From NCBI RefSeq assembly GCF_000308855.1, contig NZ_BAGM01000209.1, forward strand, positions 19,433-83,432: 64,000 nucleotides of DNA, read 5' to 3'. The notes under the pieces are model-generated. The model had not been told where the DNA came from. It was given only the letters and a program-made list of their open reading frames with translations, and searched no databases. The stretch is from Nocardia veterana NBRC 100344 (GTDB lineage: Bacteria > Actinomycetota > Actinomycetes > Mycobacteriales > Mycobacteriaceae). Below, piece by piece: positions 42,288 through 49,424 of the stretch. A program made the position numbers and the translations under genes. Position 1 is the stretch's first letter. Every line of letters begins with the position of its first letter.

Positions 42288-43274
42288 ATGACACTGGCTG
42301 TCGAAAAGAACGAAACGACCGAAGGTAATGACGGCGCTTTCACTGTGCATCGGGTGGCCGGGCATATCGGCGCGGAAATCGGGGGACTGGATCTCAGCAA
42401 GCCCCTCGACGACGAGACCGTCGCGCGGCTGCGCCGCAAGCTGCTGAAGTACAAGGTGCTGTTCTTCCGTAACCAGCACCTCGGCCACGCCGAGCAGATC
42501 GAGTTCGGCCGCCGCTTCGGCGAACTCACCCACGCGCACCCGCACGAGGACGCGCCGCCCAGCGATGCCCCGCAGATCCTGACCATCGACCCTCGGGTCT
42601 ACGAGCGGCGCTACGGCTCGGCACGGCCGGACTCCCAGGAGCGCCAGTACAGCTACTACAGCGGCTGGCACACCGATGTGACCGCCTCGGTGAACCCGCC
42701 GGCCATCTCCATCCTGCGCTCGGAGGTGGTTCCCGAATTCGGCGGCGACACCACCTGGACGAATCTCGTTGCGGCATACGAGGGTCTGTCCCAGCCGCTG
42801 CGTGCGCTCGCCGACGGGCTCACCGCGGTGCACCGGTTCTCGGCGGGCCGCAAGTTCGACGACAACGAGGCCTACGCCCGCCGGATCAACGACAATCTGC
42901 TGATCTCGGAACATCCGGTGGTGCGGGTGCATCCCGAAACCGGTGAGCGGGCACTGTTCGTCAACCCCGGCTTCACCGATCACATCGTCGGGCTGTCACC
43001 CGTCGAGAGTGCCAAGATCCTCGACCTGTTCTTCGGCCACCTCAGCAGTCCCCGGTACACGGTCCGGTTCCGCTGGGACGCCCACAGCGTCGCCGTCTGG
43101 GACAACCGCTCGACCGCCCACCTCGGTCCCCAGGACCTCGGCCACCTCGACGTGACCCGGACCCTGCACCGCGTGACGGTGGTCGGCGACCGTCCGGTGG
43201 GCCCGGACGGTTTCGTCTCGCAGATCATCGCGGGCGAGGAGTTCACCACCGAGGCCAAGGTCAAGGTCTCCTGA
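42288..43274 (+). CDS. TauD/TfdA-family Fe(II)/2-oxoglutarate dioxygenase
   Basis: 328 residues from ATG 42288 (GGAG 9 nt upstream). The facial triad is visible: GWHTDVTASVNPP (HxD), and the distal His in DNRSTAHLGPQDL, followed by the 2-oxoglutarate Arg in DVTRTLHRVT. Members oxidise taurine or alkyl sulfates/sulfonates to release sulfite or sulfate; this fits the divergent Ssu-like transport and LLM genes. A strong terminator follows. Confidence 0.92.
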   Translation: MTLAVEKNETTEGNDGAFTVHRVAGHIGAEIGGLDLSKPLDDETVARLRRKLLKYKVLFFRNQHLGHAEQIEFGRRFGELTHAHPHEDAPPSDAPQILTIDPRVYERRYGSARPDSQERQYSYYSGWHTDVTASVNPPAISILRSEVVPEFGGDTTWTNLVAAYEGLSQPLRALADGLTAVHRFSAGRKFDDNEAYARRINDNLLISEHPVVRVHPETGERALFVNPGFTDHIVGLSPVESAKILDLFFGHLSSPRYTVRFRWDAHSVAVWDNRSTAHLGPQDLGHLDVTRTLHRVTVVGDRPVGPDGFVSQIIAGEEFTTEAKVKVS

Positions 43275-43280
43275 GGAATC

Positions 43281-43322
43281 GGCGGCCCACCCCGGCCGGT
43301 GGGCCGCCGCCCGCGGGCTTTT
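43281..43322 (+). terminator. Rho-independent terminator after the TauD-type gene
   Basis: GGCGGCCCACC (43281-43291) pairs with GGTGGGCCGCC (43298-43308) around a 6-nt loop, then GCCCGCGGGC and TTTT (43319-43322). Confidence 0.8.
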
Positions 43323-43357
43323 CGCGATGGTGTCGGCGAACCGGCCCGCCCGGCGGC

Positions 43358-44245
43358 TCAGGACGATCCGTGTCCGCGCGCGTCCAGGGCGAGCATGGCC
43401 GCAGCGACCCGGTCGGTCGCGGCGTCGGGCAGGGCGGTGCCCATGTCGTCGAGGACGAGGAGCCGCGCCCCGGGGATTTCCGCCGCGAGGGCCTCGCCGT
43501 TGCCGACCGGGAAGGACGGGTCGGCGCGACCGTGCACGACGAGTGTCGGCAGGTCGAGTTCAGCGAGCCGTTCCCGCCATCGCGGGGCGCAGTCGAGCCG
43601 GGAGAACATCATGCCCAGTTGGTTGGCCTGGTGCACCGCGGGATCGTCGGACGGTGTCCGGTCCCAGATCCGCGCCGCTGTCGCCCGTGCCTGGTGTGGG
43701 TCGTTGCCCATCACCCCGGCGCCCTCGGCGGCAAGCGCCGCGACGGCCTCGCGGTCGGTCCAGTCCGGCCATGGACGGGAGAACAACGCGCCCATGACCG
43801 TGCCATCGTGGTCGGGTAGGTCCGCATCGACCGGGCCCGGCGCCACCGGGCGAGTGCCGACGAGAGTCAGTGCGGAGAAGACGTGCGGATGGTCCAGCGC
43901 GGCGACCTGAGCGACCATCCCCCCGACGCCGACCCCGCCGAGATGGGCAGTCCCGCCGCCGAGCGCCTGGACCAGCGCGACCGAGTCGGCCGCGAGATCA
44001 CGCAGGTCGTAGGCCGGATTCTGTGGGGCGAGGGTCGTCGACGCGCCGCAGTCGCGCAGGTCGTAGCGGACCACGCGCCGCCCGCCCGAGGCCAGCCGCT
44101 CGCACAGGATGTCCGGCCAGGAGAGCATCGTCGTGCCACCGACCAGAAGAACCAGCGGGTCGTGTTCGCGGCCGAAACTTTCGATGCCGAGATCGACATC
44201 GTTGGCCCGGACCGTGGTGGTGCCCGAGTGGATTGATCCTGTCAT
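43358..44245 (-). CDS. Alpha/beta-hydrolase fold protein lacking the catalytic serine, 295 aa
   Basis: ATG 44245 with CAGGAG 7 nt upstream. The fold is clear (PLVLLVGGTTMLSWPDILCERLASGGRRVVRYDLRDCGAST; LPTLVVHGRADPSFPVGNGEAL) and resembles RdmC/EstA-type esterases. At the nucleophile elbow, where GxSxGG is expected, it reads GVGVGG (104-109), so the Ser is Gly. Near the C-terminus the usual GMGHDLP reads DMGTALP, so the His is gone as well; the Asp region remains. It is unlikely to be a serine hydrolase. Possible roles: binding protein or diverged lyase. The neighbours give no clear link. Confidence 0.82.
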   Translation of the reverse strand: MTGSIHSGTTTVRANDVDLGIESFGREHDPLVLLVGGTTMLSWPDILCERLASGGRRVVRYDLRDCGASTTLAPQNPAYDLRDLAADSVALVQALGGGTAHLGGVGVGGMVAQVAALDHPHVFSALTLVGTRPVAPGPVDADLPDHDGTVMGALFSRPWPDWTDREAVAALAAEGAGVMGNDPHQARATAARIWDRTPSDDPAVHQANQLGMMFSRLDCAPRWRERLAELDLPTLVVHGRADPSFPVGNGEALAAEIPGARLLVLDDMGTALPDAATDRVAAAMLALDARGHGSS

Positions 44246-44508
44246 GCCTGCGCTCCTGTCTTTCGGTGCGGCCCACAGGCTGGTACGACAGGTTCGCGCG
44301 AAAGTCATCGGTGCAGGGGCGGTCTCGCCCGGTTTCGCTGCCGCTGTCGCCACCTCGGTCGGATGCGTCGGACATGTCGGCGCGGCCGGGCAATTCACCC
44401 GGTGGGCAACGTAACTGGATACCTTGTCGGCGTGGGGATTTCGCGTGTCACCGGATTGAGCATTCGTGCGGGCGAGACGGCGACCGGGGTGGTGAGCGTG
44501 GAAACGGC

Positions 44509-44527
44509 CCACCACCCCGGCTGGTGG
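44509..44527 (-). terminator. Hairpin directly after the NRAMP-type gene
   Basis: CCACCA (44509-44514) and TGGTGG (44522-44527) form a short stem immediately 3' of the stop; GCCGTTTCC follows on the reverse strand. A modest terminator candidate. Confidence 0.35.
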
Positions 44528-44528
44528 A

Positions 44529-46271
44529 TCAGCCCGCCATTCGCTGGAAGATCTGGACGACGACGAGAACAACCGCGATGAGCAGATAGCCCCGCAGCGC
44601 GATCATCCCAGCGGTGCGCAGTGGTGAGAACGCCGGCCGCGGAAGGGTGTCGAGGGCGGGGGTGCGCCAGGTGTCGCGGTCGTGGTCACGGATCTGTCTG
44701 CGTTCGGCGCGGCTGAGGGGAGTGTCGTCGAGTTCTTCGATCTGATCGGGATCCAGACCGCCGAGCTCCGCGGCCGTGCGTTCGGCCGCTGCGCGATCGG
44801 TGCGGCGTCTGCCGAGCATGATCGCGACCCCGCCGAGCACACCGACGAGCGCGCCGACGCCGAAGCCGATTTCCAGTGTGGCGGTGGAGATATCGGGAAA
44901 CAACGTCGCCGCAGTGAGCGCCAGCGACAGCAACACCAGCGCCCACACGATGAGGGCGGCGGCGATGTTCTGGCGAGTGGTATTGACCCACGGGCCGAGG
45001 ACTGCCTTGTCGTTGCACAGCAGCACCAGAAAGACGGTGGCGGACGGCAGCAGCACCCCGGCCAATGCCTGTACGCCCTGGGTCAGCGACCCGAGGGCGT
45101 GGTCGGGGCTGAACGACACGGCCGCGGCGAGTGCGAGCAGCAGCGCGTAGCCGGCGTAGAACAGGGGCGCCTCGCCGATCTTCCAGTGCAGCGAGTGCCG
45201 CCGTCCCAGGGTGTCGCCGAGGGCATAGGTGGTGGCCAAACCGACCGCGTTGGCACCGACGAGTGAGGCATCGAGCAGCAGGATCGCGAACAGCGCACCG
45301 GCGGCCGCGCCCACATGGTCGTGCAGGCCGCGGGCAACCGCGCCCGCGTCGGTGAAACCGCCGACCGCATCGGGAGCGAGTCCGAACGCGGCCGCGGTCA
45401 TGATCGCGACGGCTCCGGCCATGACGACGACGATGCCGACCCACAGGTCGATGCGCTCGTAGCGGATCCACCGGGGCGTGATCCGCTTGTCGACGATATT
45501 GGACTGCTGGAAGAACAACTGCCACGGCGCGACCGTCGTCCCGACGATGGACACGATCAGCAGCAGCAGGGTGGAGTTCAGCCCGCCGGGCAACGACGGA
45601 ACGATCCCCGACACGGCGCTCGCGATCTTCGGATGGACCAGGAAGGCCAAGGGGAACATCACGACGTCGATCGCGATGAGCGTGAACAGGAATCTCTCCC
45701 AGCGCCGGAACGACCCACCCGCGACCATCGTGAACAGCAGCACCGCGGCCAGCGGGACCGAGACCGCGCGGGGAATGTCGAAGTAGTTCAAAGCCATTGT
45801 GACACCGATGAATTCGGTGACGATCGTCATGGCGTTCACGAGGAACAGGTCGCCCACGCTGAACGCGCCCCAGAATTTGCCGAACTGGGAGAAGATGAGC
45901 CGGGCGTGGCCGACGCCGGCGACCGCGCCGAGACGGACGACCATCTCCTGGTTGACGTACAGCACCGGGATCAGCAGGGCCAGGGTCCAGACCAGGCCCA
46001 TGCCGTAGTTCTGCCCGGCTTGGGCGTAGGTCGCGACGCCACCGGCATCGTTGTCGCCGGCCATGACGATCAGACCGGGCCCCAGGATCGCCAGCAGCAT
46101 CGTGAATCGCTGGGCGCGGGTGCGTCCGTCCGCGGTCTCGTGCTGTCCGATCCGCCCGAGAGCGCCGACGATATCGCCGACGTGGGCGCTGTCCGTGGTC
46201 GCGGTGACGGTCGTCGGCCCGGTTGTGACGGTGGTGGTGCGGCGGGCCGAGCCGCCGGGGAAGAAGGCCAT
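44529..46271 (-). CDS. NRAMP-related divalent cation transporter, probably Mg2+ (NRMT-like)
   Basis: 580 residues with about eleven to twelve membrane helices. The NRAMP fold is plain (LGPGLIVMAGDNDAGGVATYAQAGQNYG in TM1; LFLVNAMTIVTEFIGV in TM3; IVGTTVAPWQLFFQQS in TM6). The transition-metal ligands differ: DPGN reads DNDAGG (73-78), and the TM6 motif with its Met is TVAPWQ. Altered sites of this kind occur in NRAMP-related Mg2+ transporters. The M-box riboswitch upstream points the same way. A cytosolic stretch of about 70 residues precedes the last helix. ATG 46271 has GAGGA 6 nt upstream; the frame to 46292 lacks one. Confidence 0.85.
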   Translation of the reverse strand: MAFFPGGSARRTTTVTTGPTTVTATTDSAHVGDIVGALGRIGQHETADGRTRAQRFTMLLAILGPGLIVMAGDNDAGGVATYAQAGQNYGMGLVWTLALLIPVLYVNQEMVVRLGAVAGVGHARLIFSQFGKFWGAFSVGDLFLVNAMTIVTEFIGVTMALNYFDIPRAVSVPLAAVLLFTMVAGGSFRRWERFLFTLIAIDVVMFPLAFLVHPKIASAVSGIVPSLPGGLNSTLLLLIVSIVGTTVAPWQLFFQQSNIVDKRITPRWIRYERIDLWVGIVVVMAGAVAIMTAAAFGLAPDAVGGFTDAGAVARGLHDHVGAAAGALFAILLLDASLVGANAVGLATTYALGDTLGRRHSLHWKIGEAPLFYAGYALLLALAAAVSFSPDHALGSLTQGVQALAGVLLPSATVFLVLLCNDKAVLGPWVNTTRQNIAAALIVWALVLLSLALTAATLFPDISTATLEIGFGVGALVGVLGGVAIMLGRRRTDRAAAERTAAELGGLDPDQIEELDDTPLSRAERRQIRDHDRDTWRTPALDTLPRPAFSPLRTAGMIALRGYLLIAVVLVVVQIFQRMAG

Positions 46272-46417
46272 TGCCGTTCCTCGTTTCGACAAGCTGAACG
46301 CGCGACTGGTCGAGCGCAGGTGGTGAGCGAATGGTGGCGGTCGTACCGGCGAACGGTCGCCGGTACGACCGGTGCTGCGTTGCGGCGGAACAGCTTTCGC
46401 TGTTCAGGCCCCCGGTG

Positions 46418-46567
46418 CTATCGGTGCCGCGGGTGTGCGCCCAGGGAGGCGGAGACCACGGCCGGCGGCAGGTGGGCGAGGCGAAGGTTGTGCCGTTCCT
46501 CGGGGGTGAGGTGGTAGCGGGCCCGGACGCGGCGGGCCGAATCGGTGAGAAATGCGGTGAAGCTCAT
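46418..46567 (-). CDS. Small basic protein, 49 aa, between the M-box and the Mg transporter gene
   Basis: ATG 46567 with CGGAG 6 nt upstream. The sequence is basic and helical (SARRVRARYHLTPEERHNLRLAHLPPAVV), with no signal or membrane segment. Ends 146 bp before the transporter ATG. Being on the riboswitch-controlled transcript, it could be a small regulator of the transporter, like MgtS or MgtR in enterics by position only (inference). Not recognised by sequence. Confidence 0.45.
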   Translation of the reverse strand: MSFTAFLTDSARRVRARYHLTPEERHNLRLAHLPPAVVSASLGAHPRHR

Positions 46568-46639
46568 GACACACTCCGTGAAGAAGAGCCGGCGAGCCAC
46601 AGCACTACGAACACGCGCAGGCCACCCGCACAGCTGCCT

Positions 46640-46659
46640 CGGGCACGGCGAAGTGCCCG
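46640..46659 (-). terminator. Attenuator-like hairpin between the leader ORF and the 49-aa ORF
   Basis: CGGGCAC (46640-46646) and GTGCCCG (46653-46659) form a perfect 7-bp stem with a GC-rich loop, just after the leader peptide stop. No U-run follows, so it may be a pause or Rho-linked element. Confidence 0.4.
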
Positions 46660-46680
46660 AAACGGCTGGGTGTAGTGGGC

Positions 46681-46764
46681 TCAGGCGATGGGTGCGCCGC
46701 AGCAAGCCGGGAACGAAACAGCGGTTCGAACCGAACTCGGATGCGGACTGTCTCCGGGTGGCAT
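46681..46764 (-). CDS. Leader peptide, 27 aa, Pro-rich start, downstream of the M-box
   Basis: ATG 46764 follows a very strong AAGGAGGTGAGG ribosome site. The peptide opens MPPGDSPHP (four prolines in nine residues) and ends CCGAPIA. It lies between the riboswitch and the attenuator-like hairpin. Pro-rich leaders couple translation speed to transcription in bacterial Mg2+ transporter genes (mgtL in Salmonella); a similar role is inferred. Confidence 0.5.
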   Translation of the reverse strand: MPPGDSPHPSSVRTAVSFPACCGAPIA

Positions 46765-46859
46765 CTCGTCCCTCACCTCCTTGCTGCCAGGACGCATGTG
46801 CGCGTCGGAACCTTCGAACCGACAGCCGGGGTTGTATCGTCGCGAGCGGCGAACGATGC

Positions 46860-47025
46860 GCACCCCTCTCGTCAGAGCTTCGGCACTGTACGACGTATCT
46901 CCCTGTGGGAGAAGCCACTTCGGATCATCCCTTAATCCGGGAAGATCTGTCCTAACCCTGGGCGTCTCTCGACGTCGTCGGATCAGTGGCCTGTGTTCGT
47001 ACAGGAGCCTCGCCTAGCGAGGTGC
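46860..47025 (-). ncRNA. M-box (ykoK) Mg2+ riboswitch
   Basis: Read on the reverse strand, the aptamer core appears in order: GGCGAGGCTCCTGTAC (47014 leftward), AACACAGGCCACTG, GTCGAGAGACGCC, AGGACAG, then GTACAGTGCCGAAGCTC (near 46890-46873). The terminal P1 helix forms between GCACCTCG (47025-47018) and CGAG...GTGC (46871-46860). These match the B. subtilis mgtE M-box element by element (GGTGAGGCTCCTGTA...AAAGACGCC...TACAGTGCTAAAGCTC). M-boxes fold when Mg2+ is high and turn off Mg2+ transporter genes. Downstream lie a leader ORF, a hairpin, a 49-aa ORF and the NRAMP-type transporter gene. Stem alternatives such as GTCGG/CCGAC at 46804-46823 may form the expression platform. Confidence 0.9.
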
Positions 47026-47149
47026 TGACCGCACTATGGTGCATGTCTGGTCCGGCGCTGTCAAACAGCCTGTCGCGGCGGCGTACCCGACTCCGGCCCG
47101 GCCCGGCAGACCCCTCGCGCTGGTTCCGGGTCGTGGCGATCCATCGCGA

Positions 47150-48244
47150 TCACCTTCCCGCGACGCCGTGGATCTCCAGCTGGACGGTCTGAACGAGGAC
47201 ATCGGTTGCGGGTTCGGCGACCACCCTGATGCGTAACGCGGCAGATTTCTTGGCGGGCACCGATATTTCCGTCGCGATAGGCAGGCGAACCCACGTCCTG
47301 TCCCATTGCTCGAAAATGTCCGTCGGTCGGTCCGAGGGAGCGGCGGATTCGGTGACCGCGGGGCCGTCGACCAACGCTTCGATTCCGATGCGTGATGGCG
47401 TTCCGTCGACAGCGATGTCGACGGAGCCGGAGAGCGTATAAACCGTTCCCGGCGAGAGTATTCCGCCCTCGAGCCGAATAGTGTGGTGATCGCCGTCGAG
47501 GGTGATCAGCCTGCGGAGTTTTCCGGTGCGAAAGAAATATTCCTGGTCTCCGCCGCTTTCGTCGAACGAGAGCAGCCACAGGAGCGACCCATGATGCAAC
47601 CGCTGCCAACCTTGCCCGTTCGATTGCGGTTGCCACCCCGGCGGATGATCGTCGATAGAGCCATCGCTGAGCGACAGGCGTGGCGCATCTCCGTAATCGC
47701 TGTCGTGATCCCCGTGCAGGTGCCACCGCAACGGGAGACCGATGCCCCCCACCAGGTCGTCCGCCCCCTCGAACTCGCCGTCGACGACGCCGGTGAGAAA
47801 CTCGGCCATGCCCCCGTCGAAACGATGCCAGCAATCGTCGAGGTCCCGGTCTCGGAAATACACATACACCGGCCACGTGTCCGGATCGGAATCGGGATAT
47901 TCGTCGTCGACGAACCAGAAGCAGCGATCTCCGTCCTCATTCCCTCCCCATTCGATCAGCCGGCCTGCGGGCAGGTCTTCGGAGTGACCGAAACTGTAGT
48001 CGTCGAACCAGGCGTCCCGTCTTTCGACGACCAGGTCGTCGGAGTATCGGTCGATCGGATAGAACACCGATAATTCCCCATTGATCGATCCCGCGCCGTA
48101 CCGGTCGATGAATTCTTTGTAGTCGGCGGGCAGGCCGTGGCCGAGTGTTTCTTCGATCTCCCGCCAATAGGGCAGCGGTGAAACCGGCAGCGGTGACGGT
48201 GGCAAAAGGTCGGCGAGCTGGGTGACCGCGGAACGCCGTGGCAT
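47150..48244 (-). CDS. SMI1/KNR4 (SUKH) domain protein, candidate immunity protein, 364 aa
   Basis: ATG 48244 has AAGGAAA 8 nt upstream. The SUKH fold occupies about residues 25-160: YWREIEETLGHGLPADYKEFIDRYGAGSINGELSVFYP, then IEWGGNEDGDRCFWFVDD and WPVYVYFRDRDLDDCWHRF. SUKH proteins are common antidotes to secreted bacterial toxins. The second half (about 190-364) is beta-rich and unusual for an immunity protein (LSPGTVYTLSGSVDIAVDGTPSRIGIEALV... VQTVQLEIHG), looking like a beta-sandwich. It diverges from the toxin gene set on the other strand, so the pairing is by proximity. Confidence 0.8.
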   Translation of the reverse strand: MPRRSAVTQLADLLPPSPLPVSPLPYWREIEETLGHGLPADYKEFIDRYGAGSINGELSVFYPIDRYSDDLVVERRDAWFDDYSFGHSEDLPAGRLIEWGGNEDGDRCFWFVDDEYPDSDPDTWPVYVYFRDRDLDDCWHRFDGGMAEFLTGVVDGEFEGADDLVGGIGLPLRWHLHGDHDSDYGDAPRLSLSDGSIDDHPPGWQPQSNGQGWQRLHHGSLLWLLSFDESGGDQEYFFRTGKLRRLITLDGDHHTIRLEGGILSPGTVYTLSGSVDIAVDGTPSRIGIEALVDGPAVTESAAPSDRPTDIFEQWDRTWVRLPIATEISVPAKKSAALRIRVVAEPATDVLVQTVQLEIHGVAGR

Positions 48245-48618
48245 GTCGCAAATTTCCTTCGATTATGATCGGTCCCGGTTGACGGGAAGGGATGCTACTC
48301 GTATTCGTCGAATACGCCGTGTGCGCGCTTCCCGCCGGTGGGATTCTCGGCGATATTGCCGGGGAAATGCGAAGGGCGATTTCCCGTCGCTCGGCACCGG
48401 AGTCCTCGTTTTCGGCTTTCTGGTGACAACTCCGGTACGGATGACGATGCTGCGGGCCTGCTGCCGGTGCTGGTGCGGCGGATCGAGCATCGCCCGGGCG
48501 CCGCAGCGATGCTCGCGCCGGATGCGGCGGCCGGTCGGCTTCGCGTATGACCGATGCCACAATCGCACCGCGAATTGCCATCGCGGGGAAGCCCTTTCGA
48601 GACGCTTATCATCGACAT
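48245..48618. other. Divergent regulatory region between SUKH gene and toxin operon
   Basis: 374 bp without a convincing gene. It holds the palindrome GTATTCGTCGAATAC (48301-48315, 7-bp arms) and, next to the EspC-like gene, a TATCAT at 48607-48612 in perfect -10 position for a leaderless start at 48619. Confidence 0.5.
48301..48315. promoter_or_regulatory. Palindrome GTATTCG-T-CGAATAC in the toxin/immunity gap
   Basis: Perfect 7-bp arms about one base, 57 bp upstream of the SUKH ATG. Likely a regulator site. Confidence 0.4.
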
Positions 48619-49014
48619 ATGGGCGAGCTGGATCTGGGCAATGGCAGCAGTCTGCCGCTCTATCTCGACCCTGACACTTTCGACTCGGCAGTCGCCGGGG
48701 TGGTGTGGACCTACGACAGCCTGACACGGCTGCTGGGCAGCTTGAAAAACACCGGCATCGACAACCCGGGTCTCGGCGATGGCGCGGTCGCGTCGGCGTG
48801 CGCGGAATTCCGCGGGGCGTGGGTTACCGAAACCGAGCTCACCGCCAAGGCCGTCGGCATCATCGTGGACCTGCTGCCACGGGTCGAACGCGATTATCAG
48901 GACACCGATCGGGATGGCGGCGGGAGTATCGGCGCCGCCGGTGACAGCAACGGTGCGGTGCCCTCGGTGGTACCACCGGTCACCGATTCTTCGGGCCGCC
49001 CACCGCGCGGATGA
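48619..49014 (+). CDS. EspC/WXG-like type VII secretion-associated protein, 131 aa
   Basis: Two helices fit the EspC/ESX substrate-like pattern: LYLDPDTFDSAVAGVVWTYDSLTRLLGSL and SACAEFRGAWVTETELTAKAVGIIVDLLPRVERDYQ, the W at the turn (RGAW) replacing the WXG Trp and a YxxxD-like YQDTD near the end of the second helix, a type VII export signal. A low-complexity Gly/Ser/Pro tail follows. ATG 48619 is chosen over 48547 since TATCAT stands at -12 to -7 and no ribosome site exists, so the message may be leaderless. Overlaps the next gene by 4 bp. Confidence 0.75.
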   Translation: MGELDLGNGSSLPLYLDPDTFDSAVAGVVWTYDSLTRLLGSLKNTGIDNPGLGDGAVASACAEFRGAWVTETELTAKAVGIIVDLLPRVERDYQDTDRDGGGSIGAAGDSNGAVPSVVPPVTDSSGRPPRG

Positions 49015-49424
49015 CCGGCGACCGTCGCTTCGATTCCCGCCTGCGCACTCTGGATGTGGCGGCTGCGCTGGCCGCGGGGATGTCGGGCTCCCCGGACGAT
49101 CGAGATACGGTGCTCGCGGAGGCGGCGGTCGCCGCCGCGGTGCAACTCGGAGATATTGGGGTCGGGCCGAATCCGGTTGCGTTCCTCGCGGGTTGCGTAC
49201 GCACCATGGGGCTGCCCGCCGTCCGGCGGCTACCCGAACCGCTGATCGGTGCCCGAGCGACGGCGACCATTCGCGCCTGGATGACGGCGGCTTGTTCCGC
49301 CGAGGAACCGGATGTCGCCCGCGACGAGCGCTTCGCCCGGTGGTTGGAGATGGTGGCCGCCGTCCTGCGGTCGCGGCGCGCCCTCGTCCGCGGCGCCGCC
49401 CCGACGCCGTGGAGCTCCTCATGA
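49011..49424 (+). CDS. Small helical protein of the toxin operon, 137 aa, unknown
   Basis: ATG 49011 overlaps the preceding stop (ATGA), and its stop overlaps the toxin ATG, so three products are coupled. It is mostly helical, alanine- and arginine-rich (VAAALAAGMSGSPDDRDTVLAEAAVAAAVQLG; GARATATIRAWMTAACSAEEPD), with no membrane segment. Position between an EspC-like partner and the toxin suggests a chaperone or co-secreted factor; not recognised. Confidence 0.7.
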   Translation: MTGDRRFDSRLRTLDVAAALAAGMSGSPDDRDTVLAEAAVAAAVQLGDIGVGPNPVAFLAGCVRTMGLPAVRRLPEPLIGARATATIRAWMTAACSAEEPDVARDERFARWLEMVAAVLRSRRALVRGAAPTPWSSS

